DNA from: Burkholderiaceae bacterium
GTDB taxonomy: Bacteria > Pseudomonadota > Gammaproteobacteria > Burkholderiales > Burkholderiaceae_D
Direction: 5' to 3'
DNA: 39,750 nucleotides
NCBI GenBank assembly: GCA_018882935.1
Contig: VERA01000019.1
Location: forward strand, 1-39,750
The notes beneath the pieces are model-generated. The model searched no databases. It saw only the letters and a program-made list of their open reading frames with translations, and was not told the origin of the DNA. The position numbers were made by a program, and so were the translations under genes. The number at the start of each line of letters is the position of its first letter. Position 1 is the stretch's first letter. Below, piece after piece: positions 9,438 to 17,945 of this stretch.

Positions 9438-10505
9438 ATGAACCCCGAGGTCATAATCACAAATTTACACAAGCGATACACAGGCGTCTCGGGTACGATC
9501 AACGCACTGCTACCGGTGCAATCACGTCATCTCTGTATTGGCTTTGTTGGCACGGATATCCCCGGCGCTAAATTGGCTGCGCAAGCTCAGCCAAACAACT
9601 TCGTGCAGCTATCACTTTGGAAAGCGATACGACTCAGCAAAAAAAAATTACCCGACGGCCGCAAGCGAATCTGGCACGTGCGGCGCGATCCGGAAATGAT
9701 CATTGCTATTTTTTTGCGTGATGTGCTGCGATTTCCGATTCATATTGTATTTACCTCAGCGGCAAAGCACCGCCACTCCTGGTTTCCACGATGGTTAATT
9801 AGCCGTATGGATGCCGTGATCGCTACGACGCCCGAGGCTGCAGCTTTCGTACCGAACACCACACAAGTTGTATTTCATGGTGCAAGCCTTGATCGGTTCG
9901 CGCCACCGCAAGATAAACACGATGTATGGCAACAGTCTGGCCTTCCCGGTCGCTATGGTATCGGTATGTTTGGCCGGATTCGCCCAAGCAAAGGCACCGA
10001 TATTTTTGTCGATGCCATGCTGAATGTACTACCGGATTTTCCGGATTTCACTGGTGTTATTTGCGGTTTATGTCAACCGGCAGAGCATGCTTTTAAACAG
10101 GCGATGTTGGACAAGATTGCGGCTCATGGTCTGAGTGAACGTCTTATTTTCTTAGGTGATCTGCCACTTGACGATATTCCAATGTGGTACCGCAATGTCA
10201 CCATCATGGTGGCTTGCCCGCGCTATGAGCCTTTCGGCATCACCCCACTGGAGGCGATGGCAAGCGGTTGCGCTGTTATTGCGAGCCGCACGGGTGCCTT
10301 TGAGCATATTGTGAAGCCAGGTGAAACCGGTCTGCTGGTTCCCACGCACGATGTTGATGCCCTTGCCTCGGCATTGCGCACGCTGATGTCTAATCCAGAG
10401 CAAGCCATCGCCATGGGTCAGCATGGGCGTGAGCGTGTTGCTGAATGTTTCTCGATTGAGCAAGAGGCTGCGGGTATTCAGTCTGTTTATGCACGGCTGC
10501 AGTAA
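9438..10505 (+). CDS. Family 4 glycosyltransferase (LpcC-like, LPS core)
   Basis: The 355-residue product has the two-domain GT-B layout. The C-terminal half shows GMFGRIRPSKGTDIFVDAML and the E-x7-E nucleotide-sugar motif in YEPFGITPLEAMASG, with E264 and E272. No transmembrane segment is seen, so it should act at the cytoplasmic face of the inner membrane. It resembles LpcC-type core mannosyltransferases by general pattern, and a nearby manC for GDP-mannose fits, but donor and acceptor cannot be read from the sequence. It lies 20 bases after rng and 20 bases before the next glycosyltransferase. Confidence 0.82.
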   Translation: MNPEVIITNLHKRYTGVSGTINALLPVQSRHLCIGFVGTDIPGAKLAAQAQPNNFVQLSLWKAIRLSKKKLPDGRKRIWHVRRDPEMIIAIFLRDVLRFPIHIVFTSAAKHRHSWFPRWLISRMDAVIATTPEAAAFVPNTTQVVFHGASLDRFAPPQDKHDVWQQSGLPGRYGIGMFGRIRPSKGTDIFVDAMLNVLPDFPDFTGVICGLCQPAEHAFKQAMLDKIAAHGLSERLIFLGDLPLDDIPMWYRNVTIMVACPRYEPFGITPLEAMASGCAVIASRTGAFEHIVKPGETGLLVPTHDVDALASALRTLMSNPEQAIAMGQHGRERVAECFSIEQEAAGIQSVYARLQ

Positions 10506-10525
10506 TCATCAGGTAAGCCACCAGA

Positions 10526-11404
10526 ATGCTGAGCATTGATTCCGTTACCGTTATATCCGTCACGCACAATAGCGAACACTGCATTGATGCTTTAGCCAAG
10601 AGCCTGTCTGCATTTATTCATATTGTTATTGTTGATAATGGCAGCACAGATGGTTGCGCAGAAAAAATTATGCGCTCACTACCGCAGGCGCATTTGATTC
10701 AAAACCAGCGCAATCTCGGATTTGGTGCCGCTAATAACCTCGCCCTCGATCAAGTAGCAACCCCTTATGCATTGCTACTGAACCCTGACTGTATCGTCAC
10801 GCCCGACGCCTTGGAGCAATTACTCAAGGCAGGCAATGATTACCCGCATGCCGCAATTATTGCACCCCAACTGATTCGATCGAGCGGACTTCTTGAAATA
10901 AGCTATCGCTGGCCCACAAACACGTGGCGACCCACCGGCCCTAATGCCAGCGGCGCCTGTTGTGTTGGTTTTGTGAGCGGTGCCGCGATGCTGCTCAACA
11001 TGGCTGTGATGCGTGAGATCGGTTTTTTTGATGAGCGTTTTTTTCTTTATTATGAAGATGAAGATCTGTGTCAGCGTATCTTCGCCTCCAAGCGTCAGAT
11101 TATCGTTGTGCCCGAATCCCGATTCACGCACCTTGCCCGCGGCTCGGTTCGTGGCAAACATCCGCTAAAGGCTGAATTTTTCCGCGGCTATCATCATGCG
11201 CAATCGAAGCTGATTTTTCAGCACAAGTACTTCAGTGATGCGATTGCCGAGCGTTTGCGCTGGCGTACGCTCGGCTTGGCGCTACTGACGCTGATTCCTC
11301 GATTATTGCTGCCGCAACCAAAATATCTTGCCCGCTTGGCCGGGCGCATCACCGGCCTGGCGCGATTCAGTGCAACACAAATCAGCCCACGTAACGTTGA
11401 GTAA
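10526..11404 (+). CDS. Family 2 glycosyltransferase (rhamnosyltransferase-like)
   Basis: The 292-residue protein is a GT-A fold transferase. It begins VTVISVTHNSEHCIDAL, then IVDNGSTDG for the nucleotide, LLLNPDC as the DxD-equivalent region, a CCVGFVSGAAMLL acceptor-side segment, and FFDERFFLYYEDEDLCQRI with the acidic catalytic residues. This pattern is that of WbbL-like rhamnosyltransferases. A hydrophobic stretch near residue 247-262 (LGLALLTLIPRLLLP) may touch the membrane. It follows the GT4 gene by 20 bases. The sugar it moves is not determined. Confidence 0.85.
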   Translation: MLSIDSVTVISVTHNSEHCIDALAKSLSAFIHIVIVDNGSTDGCAEKIMRSLPQAHLIQNQRNLGFGAANNLALDQVATPYALLLNPDCIVTPDALEQLLKAGNDYPHAAIIAPQLIRSSGLLEISYRWPTNTWRPTGPNASGACCVGFVSGAAMLLNMAVMREIGFFDERFFLYYEDEDLCQRIFASKRQIIVVPESRFTHLARGSVRGKHPLKAEFFRGYHHAQSKLIFQHKYFSDAIAERLRWRTLGLALLTLIPRLLLPQPKYLARLAGRITGLARFSATQISPRNVE

Positions 11405-11419
11405 ACCGTAGCCGGTATG

Positions 11420-11448
11420 TTAGGCTCCGAGACCTGTTTCTGTTATCT
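11420..11448 (+). promoter_or_regulatory. Weak candidate promoter before manC
   Basis: TTAGGC and TTATCT are separated by 17 bases. The -10-like box ends only 15 bases before the ATG, which would give a leader of about nine bases without a ribosome site. Both boxes are poor matches, so this is tentative. Confidence 0.22.
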
Positions 11449-11463
11449 AAATCATCAGCTTTT

Positions 11464-12882
11464 ATGGACGCCATCATTCCAGTCATTCTCTCCGGGGGCT
11501 CCGGTTCGCGCCTGTGGCCGCTATCTCGTGCCATGCGCCCTAAGCAATTCCTCGGCGTGACTGAGCAACAGACCCTGTTTCAACTAACGCTGGCCCGGGT
11601 TCAGCAACTCGATGGTGCACTAAGCCCGATCATCGTTGCAAATCATGAGCACCGTTTCCTGGCGGCTGAGCAGGCTCGTGTTCTGGGTGTCGATCCAACA
11701 GCCATTTTGTTGGAGCCTACGGGCAGAAATACTGCACCAGCGATTGCCGTTGCTGCCCTGCAGGCCCGCGCCGACAATACGGATCCTCTGATTTTAGTGA
11801 TGCCCTCTGATCACATCATCCAGGATATTGCTGCTTTTAATACTGCAGTTGCGCTGGCGCGCGATGCCGCATCCGATGGCTTGCTGGTGACTTTTGGCAT
11901 TGTCCCGGACAGAGCAGAAACCGGCTATGGCTATGTCATGGCTGGCGACTTGTTAAAGCCTGCTGGCGTGCATCAAGTCGCTCGCTTCATCGAAAAACCC
12001 GATCTTGAAACAGCGCAGGCCTATGTCGCCTCGGGTCAGTACTGCTGGAATAGTGGCATGTTCATGTTCCGCGCCTCGGTATTTCTTGAAGAGCTGGCGG
12101 CGCATCGGCCAGATATTCGTGAAGGCGCAGAAAAAGCCTGGCATAACGCGCACCGTGATCTGGAATTTATTCGGCTGGATAAAGAAGCCTTTGCGGCTTG
12201 CCCTTCTGAGTCAGTCGACTATGCCGTCATGGAAAAAACACGCAATGCGGCGATGGTATCGCTGGATGCGGGTTGGAATGACGTGGGTGCCTGGCCCGCC
12301 GTATGGGAATCGCAGGCAAAAGATGATTCAGGTAATGCCGGGCGCGGTGACTTCATGTTCGAAGACGCCAGCGGTTGCTATGTGCATGCCGACCACCGCT
12401 TGGTCACACTGCTTGGTACGCAAGACTTATTTGTAATCGAAACCTCGGATGCCGTACTGGTTGGGCACAAGGATCATGCGCAGGGTGTCAAGAAGATCGT
12501 TGAGCGACTGCAGGCCAGCAAGCGTAAAGAGACTGATTTTCACCGAGAGGTGTTCCGGCCATGGGGATCCTTTGATTCTATTGACCAAGGGGAGAAATAT
12601 CAGGTCAAACGAATTACGGTAGCGCCGGGTGCAAAGTTATCGCTGCAGTACCACCATCATCGTGCGGAGCACTGGGTAGTGGTTAGCGGTACCGGAAAAG
12701 TGAGAATCGGCGAGCATACGCAAATACTTGCCGAAAACCAGTCGGTATATATACCGGTCGGCGAAACTCACTCGCTGGAAAATCCGGGCAGCGTGCCGCT
12801 AGAGCTGATTGAAGTGCAATCAGGGTCGTACTTAGGTGAGGATGATATCGTCAGACTGGAAGATATCTACGGTAGAGCTTAA
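11464..12882 (+). CDS. manC: Mannose-1-phosphate guanylyltransferase / mannose-6-phosphate isomerase
   Basis: The 472-residue bifunctional enzyme makes GDP-mannose for polysaccharide synthesis. The N-terminal pyrophosphorylase has PVILSGGSGSRLWPLSR and PKQFL, then the conserved LEPTGRNTAPAIAVAAL and MPSDHII, and FIEKPDLETAQAY. The C-terminal cupin isomerase domain (from about residue 350) has RPWGSFDSIDQGEKYQVKRI and YHHHRAEHWVVVSGTG. Length is normal for AlgA/ManC/CpsB. No Shine-Dalgarno sequence is visible before the ATG at 11464. It is convergent with the following glycosyltransferase, with 17 bases between the stops. Confidence 0.95.
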   Translation: MDAIIPVILSGGSGSRLWPLSRAMRPKQFLGVTEQQTLFQLTLARVQQLDGALSPIIVANHEHRFLAAEQARVLGVDPTAILLEPTGRNTAPAIAVAALQARADNTDPLILVMPSDHIIQDIAAFNTAVALARDAASDGLLVTFGIVPDRAETGYGYVMAGDLLKPAGVHQVARFIEKPDLETAQAYVASGQYCWNSGMFMFRASVFLEELAAHRPDIREGAEKAWHNAHRDLEFIRLDKEAFAACPSESVDYAVMEKTRNAAMVSLDAGWNDVGAWPAVWESQAKDDSGNAGRGDFMFEDASGCYVHADHRLVTLLGTQDLFVIETSDAVLVGHKDHAQGVKKIVERLQASKRKETDFHREVFRPWGSFDSIDQGEKYQVKRITVAPGAKLSLQYHHHRAEHWVVVSGTGKVRIGEHTQILAENQSVYIPVGETHSLENPGSVPLELIEVQSGSYLGEDDIVRLEDIYGRA

Positions 12883-12885
12883 GAA

Positions 12886-12908
12886 AGCCGATACCGATAT
12901 CATCGGCT
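12886..12908 (-). terminator. Candidate terminator of the minus-strand glycosyltransferase gene
   Basis: AGCCGAT (12886-12892) and ATCGGCT (12902-12908) form a perfect 7-base-pair stem. Read on the minus strand, the stem is followed by TTCTT. The stop codon of the minus-strand gene (12900-12902) sits within the hairpin. It also separates that gene from the convergent manC. Confidence 0.42.
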
Positions 12909-13961
12909 ATGCGAATGAGATGACGCCGCATTGGATATTACCGGATCTGCCCTTAACGAATCTGCTGCTACTGAATCTGCTGGTACCGCATCGGACGACA
13001 GCGTTGTCGGCGCACGATGCGGGCGTTGGTTTGATAGTGCGTTTCCCGCCACTACCTGCTGATATTTTTTCAGATAGTCGGTCGCCATTCGGTGGGCGCT
13101 GAAATCTGATACTGCCCGCTGATGACAGGCCTCAGGGTCGAATACGCGATCGCGTACAGCCTGACTCAGCTGCCGTAAATCATTTGAAAGATATCCGGTA
13201 TCCTTGGTCACCAACTCCGGAAGCGAACCGCGCGTACTAGCGAATACGGGACACCCAAAATACAAACTTTCAATGACTGCCAATCCGAAAGGCTCATCCC
13301 AAATCACCGGGAAGATCAGACCACGCGATAACTTCAGCAGATCCATTTTCTGCTGCCCCCCCACCATCCCGAAGAATTTAACGCGAGGCGATAGCGTTAA
13401 TCGGAAGCCTCGCTTGAAATTAAGCCGGTAACCGCCAAGCACTGCCAGTATCTCGCCGGCATCACGGGCTACCTGTATCGCACCGGCTAAATTTTTAACT
13501 TTCCATGCCGCGTTTCCCAGGAAATGGAGCCATTGCCTGGGCTTGCGTAAATCAGCTTCACCATAGGCAGTCCAGTCCAGACCGTTATGAACGAACTGAT
13601 CGACGCCAAAACGTCTCGCATGATTGTGTGAAACAAATACCGAGTTAATCGGCATATCATGCGGCGCTGTTTCATTACCGTGTTGGGTATAGAGATACGG
13701 TAAAAAATCAACGTCCGGATCAAAATCCGGGCGGTTATGAAAATGTACGACATCGGTGTTATCAGGTATCTGCTGTTTCAGGCTACGCTGTCGATCAACA
13801 TACGATACGTCAGCGAAGCGGCAGATCGTACCCTGTGCAGCGAGCAGGCGAACCCGATGACCCATGTCGCTCAGCGACCGCGCCAAATCCCATACCACGC
13901 GCTCGGTGCCGCCGTAGGCATACACCGGTAACTTGGCATCACAAACAAGTACGATATTCAA
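12900..13961 (-). CDS. Family 4 glycosyltransferase with repeat-bearing C-terminal tail
   Basis: The 353-residue product has the GT-B start NIVLVCDAKLPVYAYGGTERVVWDL, with the glycine-rich GGTER loop of GT4 enzymes that act on UDP- or GDP-sugars. HFLGNAAWKVKNLAGAI and the E-x7-E motif in WDEPFGLAVIESLYFG (E223, E231) follow in the second domain. After about residue 312 the chain leaves the fold and continues as a low-complexity tail rich in Ala, Ser, Asp and Pro, with pentapeptide repeats (VPADS, VAADS, LRADP). It is on the minus strand behind the O-antigen ligase gene, separated from it by 43 bases. Substrate unknown. Confidence 0.83.
   Translation of the reverse strand: MNIVLVCDAKLPVYAYGGTERVVWDLARSLSDMGHRVRLLAAQGTICRFADVSYVDRQRSLKQQIPDNTDVVHFHNRPDFDPDVDFLPYLYTQHGNETAPHDMPINSVFVSHNHARRFGVDQFVHNGLDWTAYGEADLRKPRQWLHFLGNAAWKVKNLAGAIQVARDAGEILAVLGGYRLNFKRGFRLTLSPRVKFFGMVGGQQKMDLLKLSRGLIFPVIWDEPFGLAVIESLYFGCPVFASTRGSLPELVTKDTGYLSNDLRQLSQAVRDRVFDPEACHQRAVSDFSAHRMATDYLKKYQQVVAGNALSNQRPHRAPTTLSSDAVPADSVAADSLRADPVISNAASSHSHSR
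12928..12987 (+). repeat. 15-base tandem repeat in the 3' end of a glycosyltransferase gene
   Basis: Four units of 15 bases start at 12928, 12943, 12958 and 12973. The last two are GAATCTGCTGCTACT and GAATCTGCTGGTACC; the first two are more diverged. The period is a multiple of three, so each unit encodes five residues of the C-terminal tail and copy changes would keep the frame. Confidence 0.7.
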
Positions 13962-14004
13962 ACGGATACGCAGCTCGCGAAAAATTAAGCGCCAAGCAAG
14001 AAGC

Positions 14005-15285
14005 CTACTTGCGAATCACATCTGCAAGCCGGTCACGTTCTACCATCAACAACCCCAACAACAGCACTGCCCAAGTGGCATAAATCACTCTAAAAATGCT
14101 GACACCAAACACAGAGATCGACAGACCAAATTCAAAATACAGTAATACCAGCAATAGTCCTAGCGTTGATAGCGCATTGATCACGTTATGCTTTTGATCG
14201 CGGTAACGCCAAAAGCTGATGAATATACCTACGTGGACAGCCAGCGCGCCAATAATACCGAGCAAACCCTGGCGTGCAAATAGATTAATCAAGTCATTAT
14301 CGATCGAAAAAACACTGTAAGACACCTCACCATCAACCACTTTTTTTTCAATCATTATCGGGTTAATCTGCCCCTCGCTCACCGCCTGCTGTATCACCGA
14401 TAGCTGCCCCTGGCGGCCAAGGCCGACGATCGGGCTGTGTGCTCCTGCCAATAATCCCGCTTTGAATGCTTCGAGCCGTATACTCGCTGATCCCTCGGTG
14501 ATTTCTCCTGTTTGTATCCAAATCTTGGCGCCATGGTAGGCGCTGACAATACGATCCAGCACAGGTAGCTTGGGCATCCAGGCAATGAATACAACCAATG
14601 CGATACATAATCCGAAGGCAATCGATAGGCGTCTCAGCAGGCTGAATGAACGGGTCGCCGCGCTCGCTAGCAGAACAATCACCATAACCAATGACAGCCA
14701 TCCACCTTTGGAGCCGCTGAGCAGTGAGCCGATTAATCCGGAACCACCACCCACGAGCAAATACGCACGTTGGTAGCTATGCTGAAACCCGGCGTAGCCA
14801 TAAAATAATCCTACCAGTGCGCTCGTACCAAGAACGATCGCTGTGTCACCAAAAGTAATCGCATTGGAAAACCCGTAAGCCCGGCCGGCGTCGAGCAGAT
14901 AGACCTGAGCCAACGCAATAATGAAACTTAACAAGGCACCGGTTGCACACCCGTACCAAAAATAGTGGGGATCAGGTTCATTTCGGATGATTGCAATCAG
15001 TATTAATGGCGACAAAACAAACGGCAATACATTTCCGAAATCTTTTGCAGGCTCTTGGTGATAAGCAGTTAACGCAACATGCAAGATAATGAATACCACA
15101 AACCCCCATAGCATCGGTATACGATGTAGTGATTGGCGATTGGCTATCGCATCAGTCTGGGGACGAAGTATCGTCGTGATGCCAATGACGGAAAAAATCA
15201 CACTGACTAGCCAGTAGCTTCCCGGAAAAGCAAACACCAAAGCGGGCGCTACAAACAAGGCGCTGTTAATCACTTTACTTGACAT
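14005..15285 (-). CDS. O-antigen ligase family membrane protein (WaaL/Wzy_C type)
   Basis: The 426-residue protein is very hydrophobic, with about ten to twelve predicted membrane helices by eye. Between them lies a larger periplasmic loop at about residues 235-320 with GAHSPIVGLGRQGQ, typical of the Wzy_C/O-antigen ligase family, and an upstream SKGGWLSLVMVIVLL helix matching the 'RG-G' motif. WaaL joins undecaprenyl-linked O-chains to lipid A-core on the periplasmic face. A Wzy polymerase is the main alternative, since both share the domain. Its DNA is AT-richer than the housekeeping genes, as is common for such loci. It starts four bases after the stop of the next upstream gene (15290), so they are co-transcribed. 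Confidence 0.8.
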   Translation of the reverse strand: MSSKVINSALFVAPALVFAFPGSYWLVSVIFSVIGITTILRPQTDAIANRQSLHRIPMLWGFVVFIILHVALTAYHQEPAKDFGNVLPFVLSPLILIAIIRNEPDPHYFWYGCATGALLSFIIALAQVYLLDAGRAYGFSNAITFGDTAIVLGTSALVGLFYGYAGFQHSYQRAYLLVGGGSGLIGSLLSGSKGGWLSLVMVIVLLASAATRSFSLLRRLSIAFGLCIALVVFIAWMPKLPVLDRIVSAYHGAKIWIQTGEITEGSASIRLEAFKAGLLAGAHSPIVGLGRQGQLSVIQQAVSEGQINPIMIEKKVVDGEVSYSVFSIDNDLINLFARQGLLGIIGALAVHVGIFISFWRYRDQKHNVINALSTLGLLLVLLYFEFGLSISVFGVSIFRVIYATWAVLLLGLLMVERDRLADVIRK

Positions 15286-15289
15286 GGCT

Positions 15290-16279
15290 TTATTGAGACA
15301 TCAGCTCGCCGAGAAACTGCTCTACACTTTTCTGCTGCGCGTCAGCAGAAAATAGGCTGGCCAACTGTTGGCGTGCGCTGACGTACGTCATGCTATTCAG
15401 GTCATCCGTATGCCGCAATAGCTCGATGGTTTTTTGAGACAGCGCGAGCAAGTCGCCATGCGCAATTTCATGAAACAAAGGTGCTTTCCAATATCCCTTG
15501 CCGCCCTCGCCGGTGTACCCTAAAACCAAATTACCTGCGAGCGCCGCCTCAAGGGGTGGTAGCCCCAGACCCTCGAGGTAACTCATCGATAAGAAAATTT
15601 TTGATTTACCAAGCAGCCGCGCCACGCCGGCTTCATCCTGACCATCAATTGCTTGAAGCTTCCAGGAATTCGGAAGGTGTGCTGCCGTAAAAAATTTCCA
15701 CAGATCGATATGTGCGGGAAGTTTACGCGGCATATACGAAATCAAATTTTCTTTTTCCGAGGCGGGCGTAAATTTGTTTGCATCGACATGCAATTGTAGC
15801 GGTCGAATCTTGTGGCCGGCGAAGGGAAAAGCTTGTTGTACGCAGGCACTGGCATTCTCAGACACTGACCAGATCAGCTTTGCTGCAGCAAAGGCAGTAT
15901 CCAAATTTGATTTAAGCCCTTTCGCCATCAAGTAACCGCCTTGAACCAAGATAGCAAACGGGATTTTTTTCTGTGCTAACTGAACGCCGTATTTTCTGAC
16001 CCAGATCTCTGGCAGCACCACCACATCGCGCTCGGCCGAGAATGCATTACCGATATCAGAAAACGAAGGTTTACCAACCCATTGCGGTCGAAAAAACAAG
16101 CGCCGATGATTAGGCCGCGCATCAAACCAGTCGTACTGCACCCAGGGCTGGTTGGGATGGAGCACGCTGGCCTCACCTTGATCGCCCAGCAGCTGATTGC
16201 ACAGCTCAGCCAGGCGATAGATCACCTTGATGCCGCCTACCGGCTTACTACTGCTGGGACAAAAAAAAGTTAGCCGCAT
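15290..16279 (-). CDS. Glycosyltransferase, GT4-like, unknown sugar
   Basis: The 329-residue product starts MRLTFFCPSSSKPVGGIKVIYRLA, a GT-B type opening with a glycine-rich loop. The C-terminal part has YLEGLGLPPLEAALAGNLVLGY, an E-x7-E motif with E236 and E244, followed by GYTGEGGKGYW. The first domain is more diverged than in standard GT4 enzymes and has a VLPEIW segment near residue 88. No signal peptide or membrane helix is seen. It is divergent from the GT90 gene (80 bases apart) and is followed four bases later by the O-antigen ligase gene, which suggests a role in the same glycan. Confidence 0.75.
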   Translation of the reverse strand: MRLTFFCPSSSKPVGGIKVIYRLAELCNQLLGDQGEASVLHPNQPWVQYDWFDARPNHRRLFFRPQWVGKPSFSDIGNAFSAERDVVVLPEIWVRKYGVQLAQKKIPFAILVQGGYLMAKGLKSNLDTAFAAAKLIWSVSENASACVQQAFPFAGHKIRPLQLHVDANKFTPASEKENLISYMPRKLPAHIDLWKFFTAAHLPNSWKLQAIDGQDEAGVARLLGKSKIFLSMSYLEGLGLPPLEAALAGNLVLGYTGEGGKGYWKAPLFHEIAHGDLLALSQKTIELLRHTDDLNSMTYVSARQQLASLFSADAQQKSVEQFLGELMSQ

Positions 16280-16359
16280 TTATTGGCACCACATCTGAAT
16301 AATCAAAATACAATATCCGTATAACCAACCACTACCGGCAATTCACTCACCAAGCGCCT

Positions 16360-17337
16360 ATGGGTTTCATGACACAGTTGTTACGCGCAATCGATCGACG
16401 CCATAAAAATGATCGGGTCAGCTACTACGCACGAGCTTACAGTCAGCTGCTGCTCCCGGACCAGTTTTTCCGCCACAAAGCTGAGCGCCTACTGGCTAAG
16501 CATGCCGATACCAGCGCCGACATTCAGAACCGGCTGGCGTATTACTGCAAGCTTGCCACACCCTTTCAGCTCAGCGGCGCTACCTGTCTGACTGAATTTC
16601 GTGCACAACCCAAGTCCACCTATTTCCTGGATTTTTACCCCTTCATCCGGGCCTTCCCTCCGGATCGCCAATTCCGCACATTATTTGGCGATGTAATGAT
16701 CATTCCCGATCAGCCCAGCTTCGTAAAAAGCAGGCCGATCAACGGCGCTAATGAGAACTCTGTACTCATGAAATTAGACGCTGTGCGGCACTTCACCTTT
16801 GTTGATGACCCGCTTCACTTCAGGCAAAAACAATCTGCCTTGGTATGGCGTGGCCGCCTTCATCTCGATATCGCCAAGGAGCGCCGGCTCGATTTCTTGC
16901 GCGAGTTTAGTGGCAAACCACGATTTGATATCGGACATATCAACCGGGGCGATGTCTTCCCGGAATTTCGCCAAGGGCGACTGTCTATCCCGGATCAACT
17001 CAACTTCAAATACATCCTGTCGTTGGAAGGCGTTGATGTTGCCACCAATTTGAAATGGATTATGTCGTCTAATTCATTATGCTTTTCACAAAAACTTAAA
17101 TTTGAAACTTGGTACATGGAGGGTCTGCTCCAACCGGGTGTGCACTATGTCGAGATTGCAGATGATTTTTCCGACTTTGAAGAAAAGATCGACTACTACG
17201 AGCATCACCCCGAAGAAGCCGAGCAGATTATTGCAAACGCAAACGCCTACACGCGTCAATTCCTGAACAGCGAGCGGGAAGCACTTTTATCGTATCTGGT
17301 AATCCAACGCTACCTGAGCCTCTGCCTGACACGCTGA
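16360..17337 (+). CDS. GT90 (CAP10/LpsA-type) glycosyltransferase
   Basis: The 325-residue product matches the CAP10/GT90 family, which includes fungal and animal xylosyl/glucosyltransferases and bacterial 'lipopolysaccharide A' proteins. Visible family features are LVWRGRLHLDIAKERRLDFL, the FDIGHINRGDVFPEF region, LNFKYILSLEGVDVATNLKW and MSSNSLCFSQ. The acceptor is probably an LPS core sugar, by analogy. An alternative start three codons later (16369) is possible. The gene is alone on the plus strand in this area, divergent from the GT4-like gene and convergent with the AhpD-like gene (14 bases between the stops). Confidence 0.82.
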   Translation: MGFMTQLLRAIDRRHKNDRVSYYARAYSQLLLPDQFFRHKAERLLAKHADTSADIQNRLAYYCKLATPFQLSGATCLTEFRAQPKSTYFLDFYPFIRAFPPDRQFRTLFGDVMIIPDQPSFVKSRPINGANENSVLMKLDAVRHFTFVDDPLHFRQKQSALVWRGRLHLDIAKERRLDFLREFSGKPRFDIGHINRGDVFPEFRQGRLSIPDQLNFKYILSLEGVDVATNLKWIMSSNSLCFSQKLKFETWYMEGLLQPGVHYVEIADDFSDFEEKIDYYEHHPEEAEQIIANANAYTRQFLNSEREALLSYLVIQRYLSLCLTR

Positions 17338-17351
17338 AAAAGCGAATACGC

Positions 17352-17945
17352 TTACGCCTTGGGCTTTGCGATTCTACCCATCAGGTAAAACTCTTCATTG
17401 GGGCGCATGCCTATCGCATTCGCAATCCGGTTAGACATACCAAAAAATGCAGTAATCGCTGCAATATCCCAGATATCTTCATCATCAAATCCATGGGCAT
17501 GCAGTGCGGCATAATCGTCAGCGCTGACCGCTGCGGATTCCAGGCAAACCTTCACCGCAAAATCCAGCATCGCACGCTGCCGGGGCGTAATATCAGCTTT
17601 TAAATGGTTCACCGCCACCTGGTCTGCCACCAACGGGTTTTTGGCGTAAATTCTGAGCAGCGCACCATGCGCTACCACGCAGTACAAACAATCGTTTTTC
17701 GCACTGGTGGTGGTGACAATCATTTCACGATCTGCCTTGGTGAGACTGCCGGTCTCTTTCAGCATCAACGCATCATGGTAAGCAAAAAAAGCACGAAACT
17801 CTGCAGGACGATGTGCGAGCGTGAGGAATACGTTGGGCACGAATCCCGCCTTCTCTTGAACTGCGAGTATCGATTCACGAATATCGTCAGGTAGATTATT
17901 GATCTCGGGTACCGGGAAACGTGAAATCGGTAGGCTTGTGGACAT
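17352..17945 (-). CDS. Peroxidase-related (AhpD-like, carboxymuconolactone decarboxylase fold) protein
   Basis: The 197-residue protein carries the CMD/AhpD active-site pattern CLYCVVAH, with C86, C89 and H93. AhpD-type proteins reduce or support reduction of peroxides through this cysteine pair. The surrounding text, with ILAVQEKAGFVPNVFLTLAHRP at the start and FFGMSNRIANAIGMRPN near the end, fits the uncharacterised peroxidase-related subfamily. Its ATG overlaps the msbA stop by one base (TGATG), so its translation is probably coupled to msbA. The physiological substrate is unknown. Confidence 0.87.
   Translation of the reverse strand: MSTSLPISRFPVPEINNLPDDIRESILAVQEKAGFVPNVFLTLAHRPAEFRAFFAYHDALMLKETGSLTKADREMIVTTTSAKNDCLYCVVAHGALLRIYAKNPLVADQVAVNHLKADITPRQRAMLDFAVKVCLESAAVSADDYAALHAHGFDDEDIWDIAAITAFFGMSNRIANAIGMRPNEEFYLMGRIAKPKA

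Noticed and set aside
16283-16314. TTGGCA and TACAAT as a promoter of the GT90 gene
   Set aside because: The spacer is 20 bases, too long for a sigma70 promoter, although TACAAT alone could still serve as a -10.
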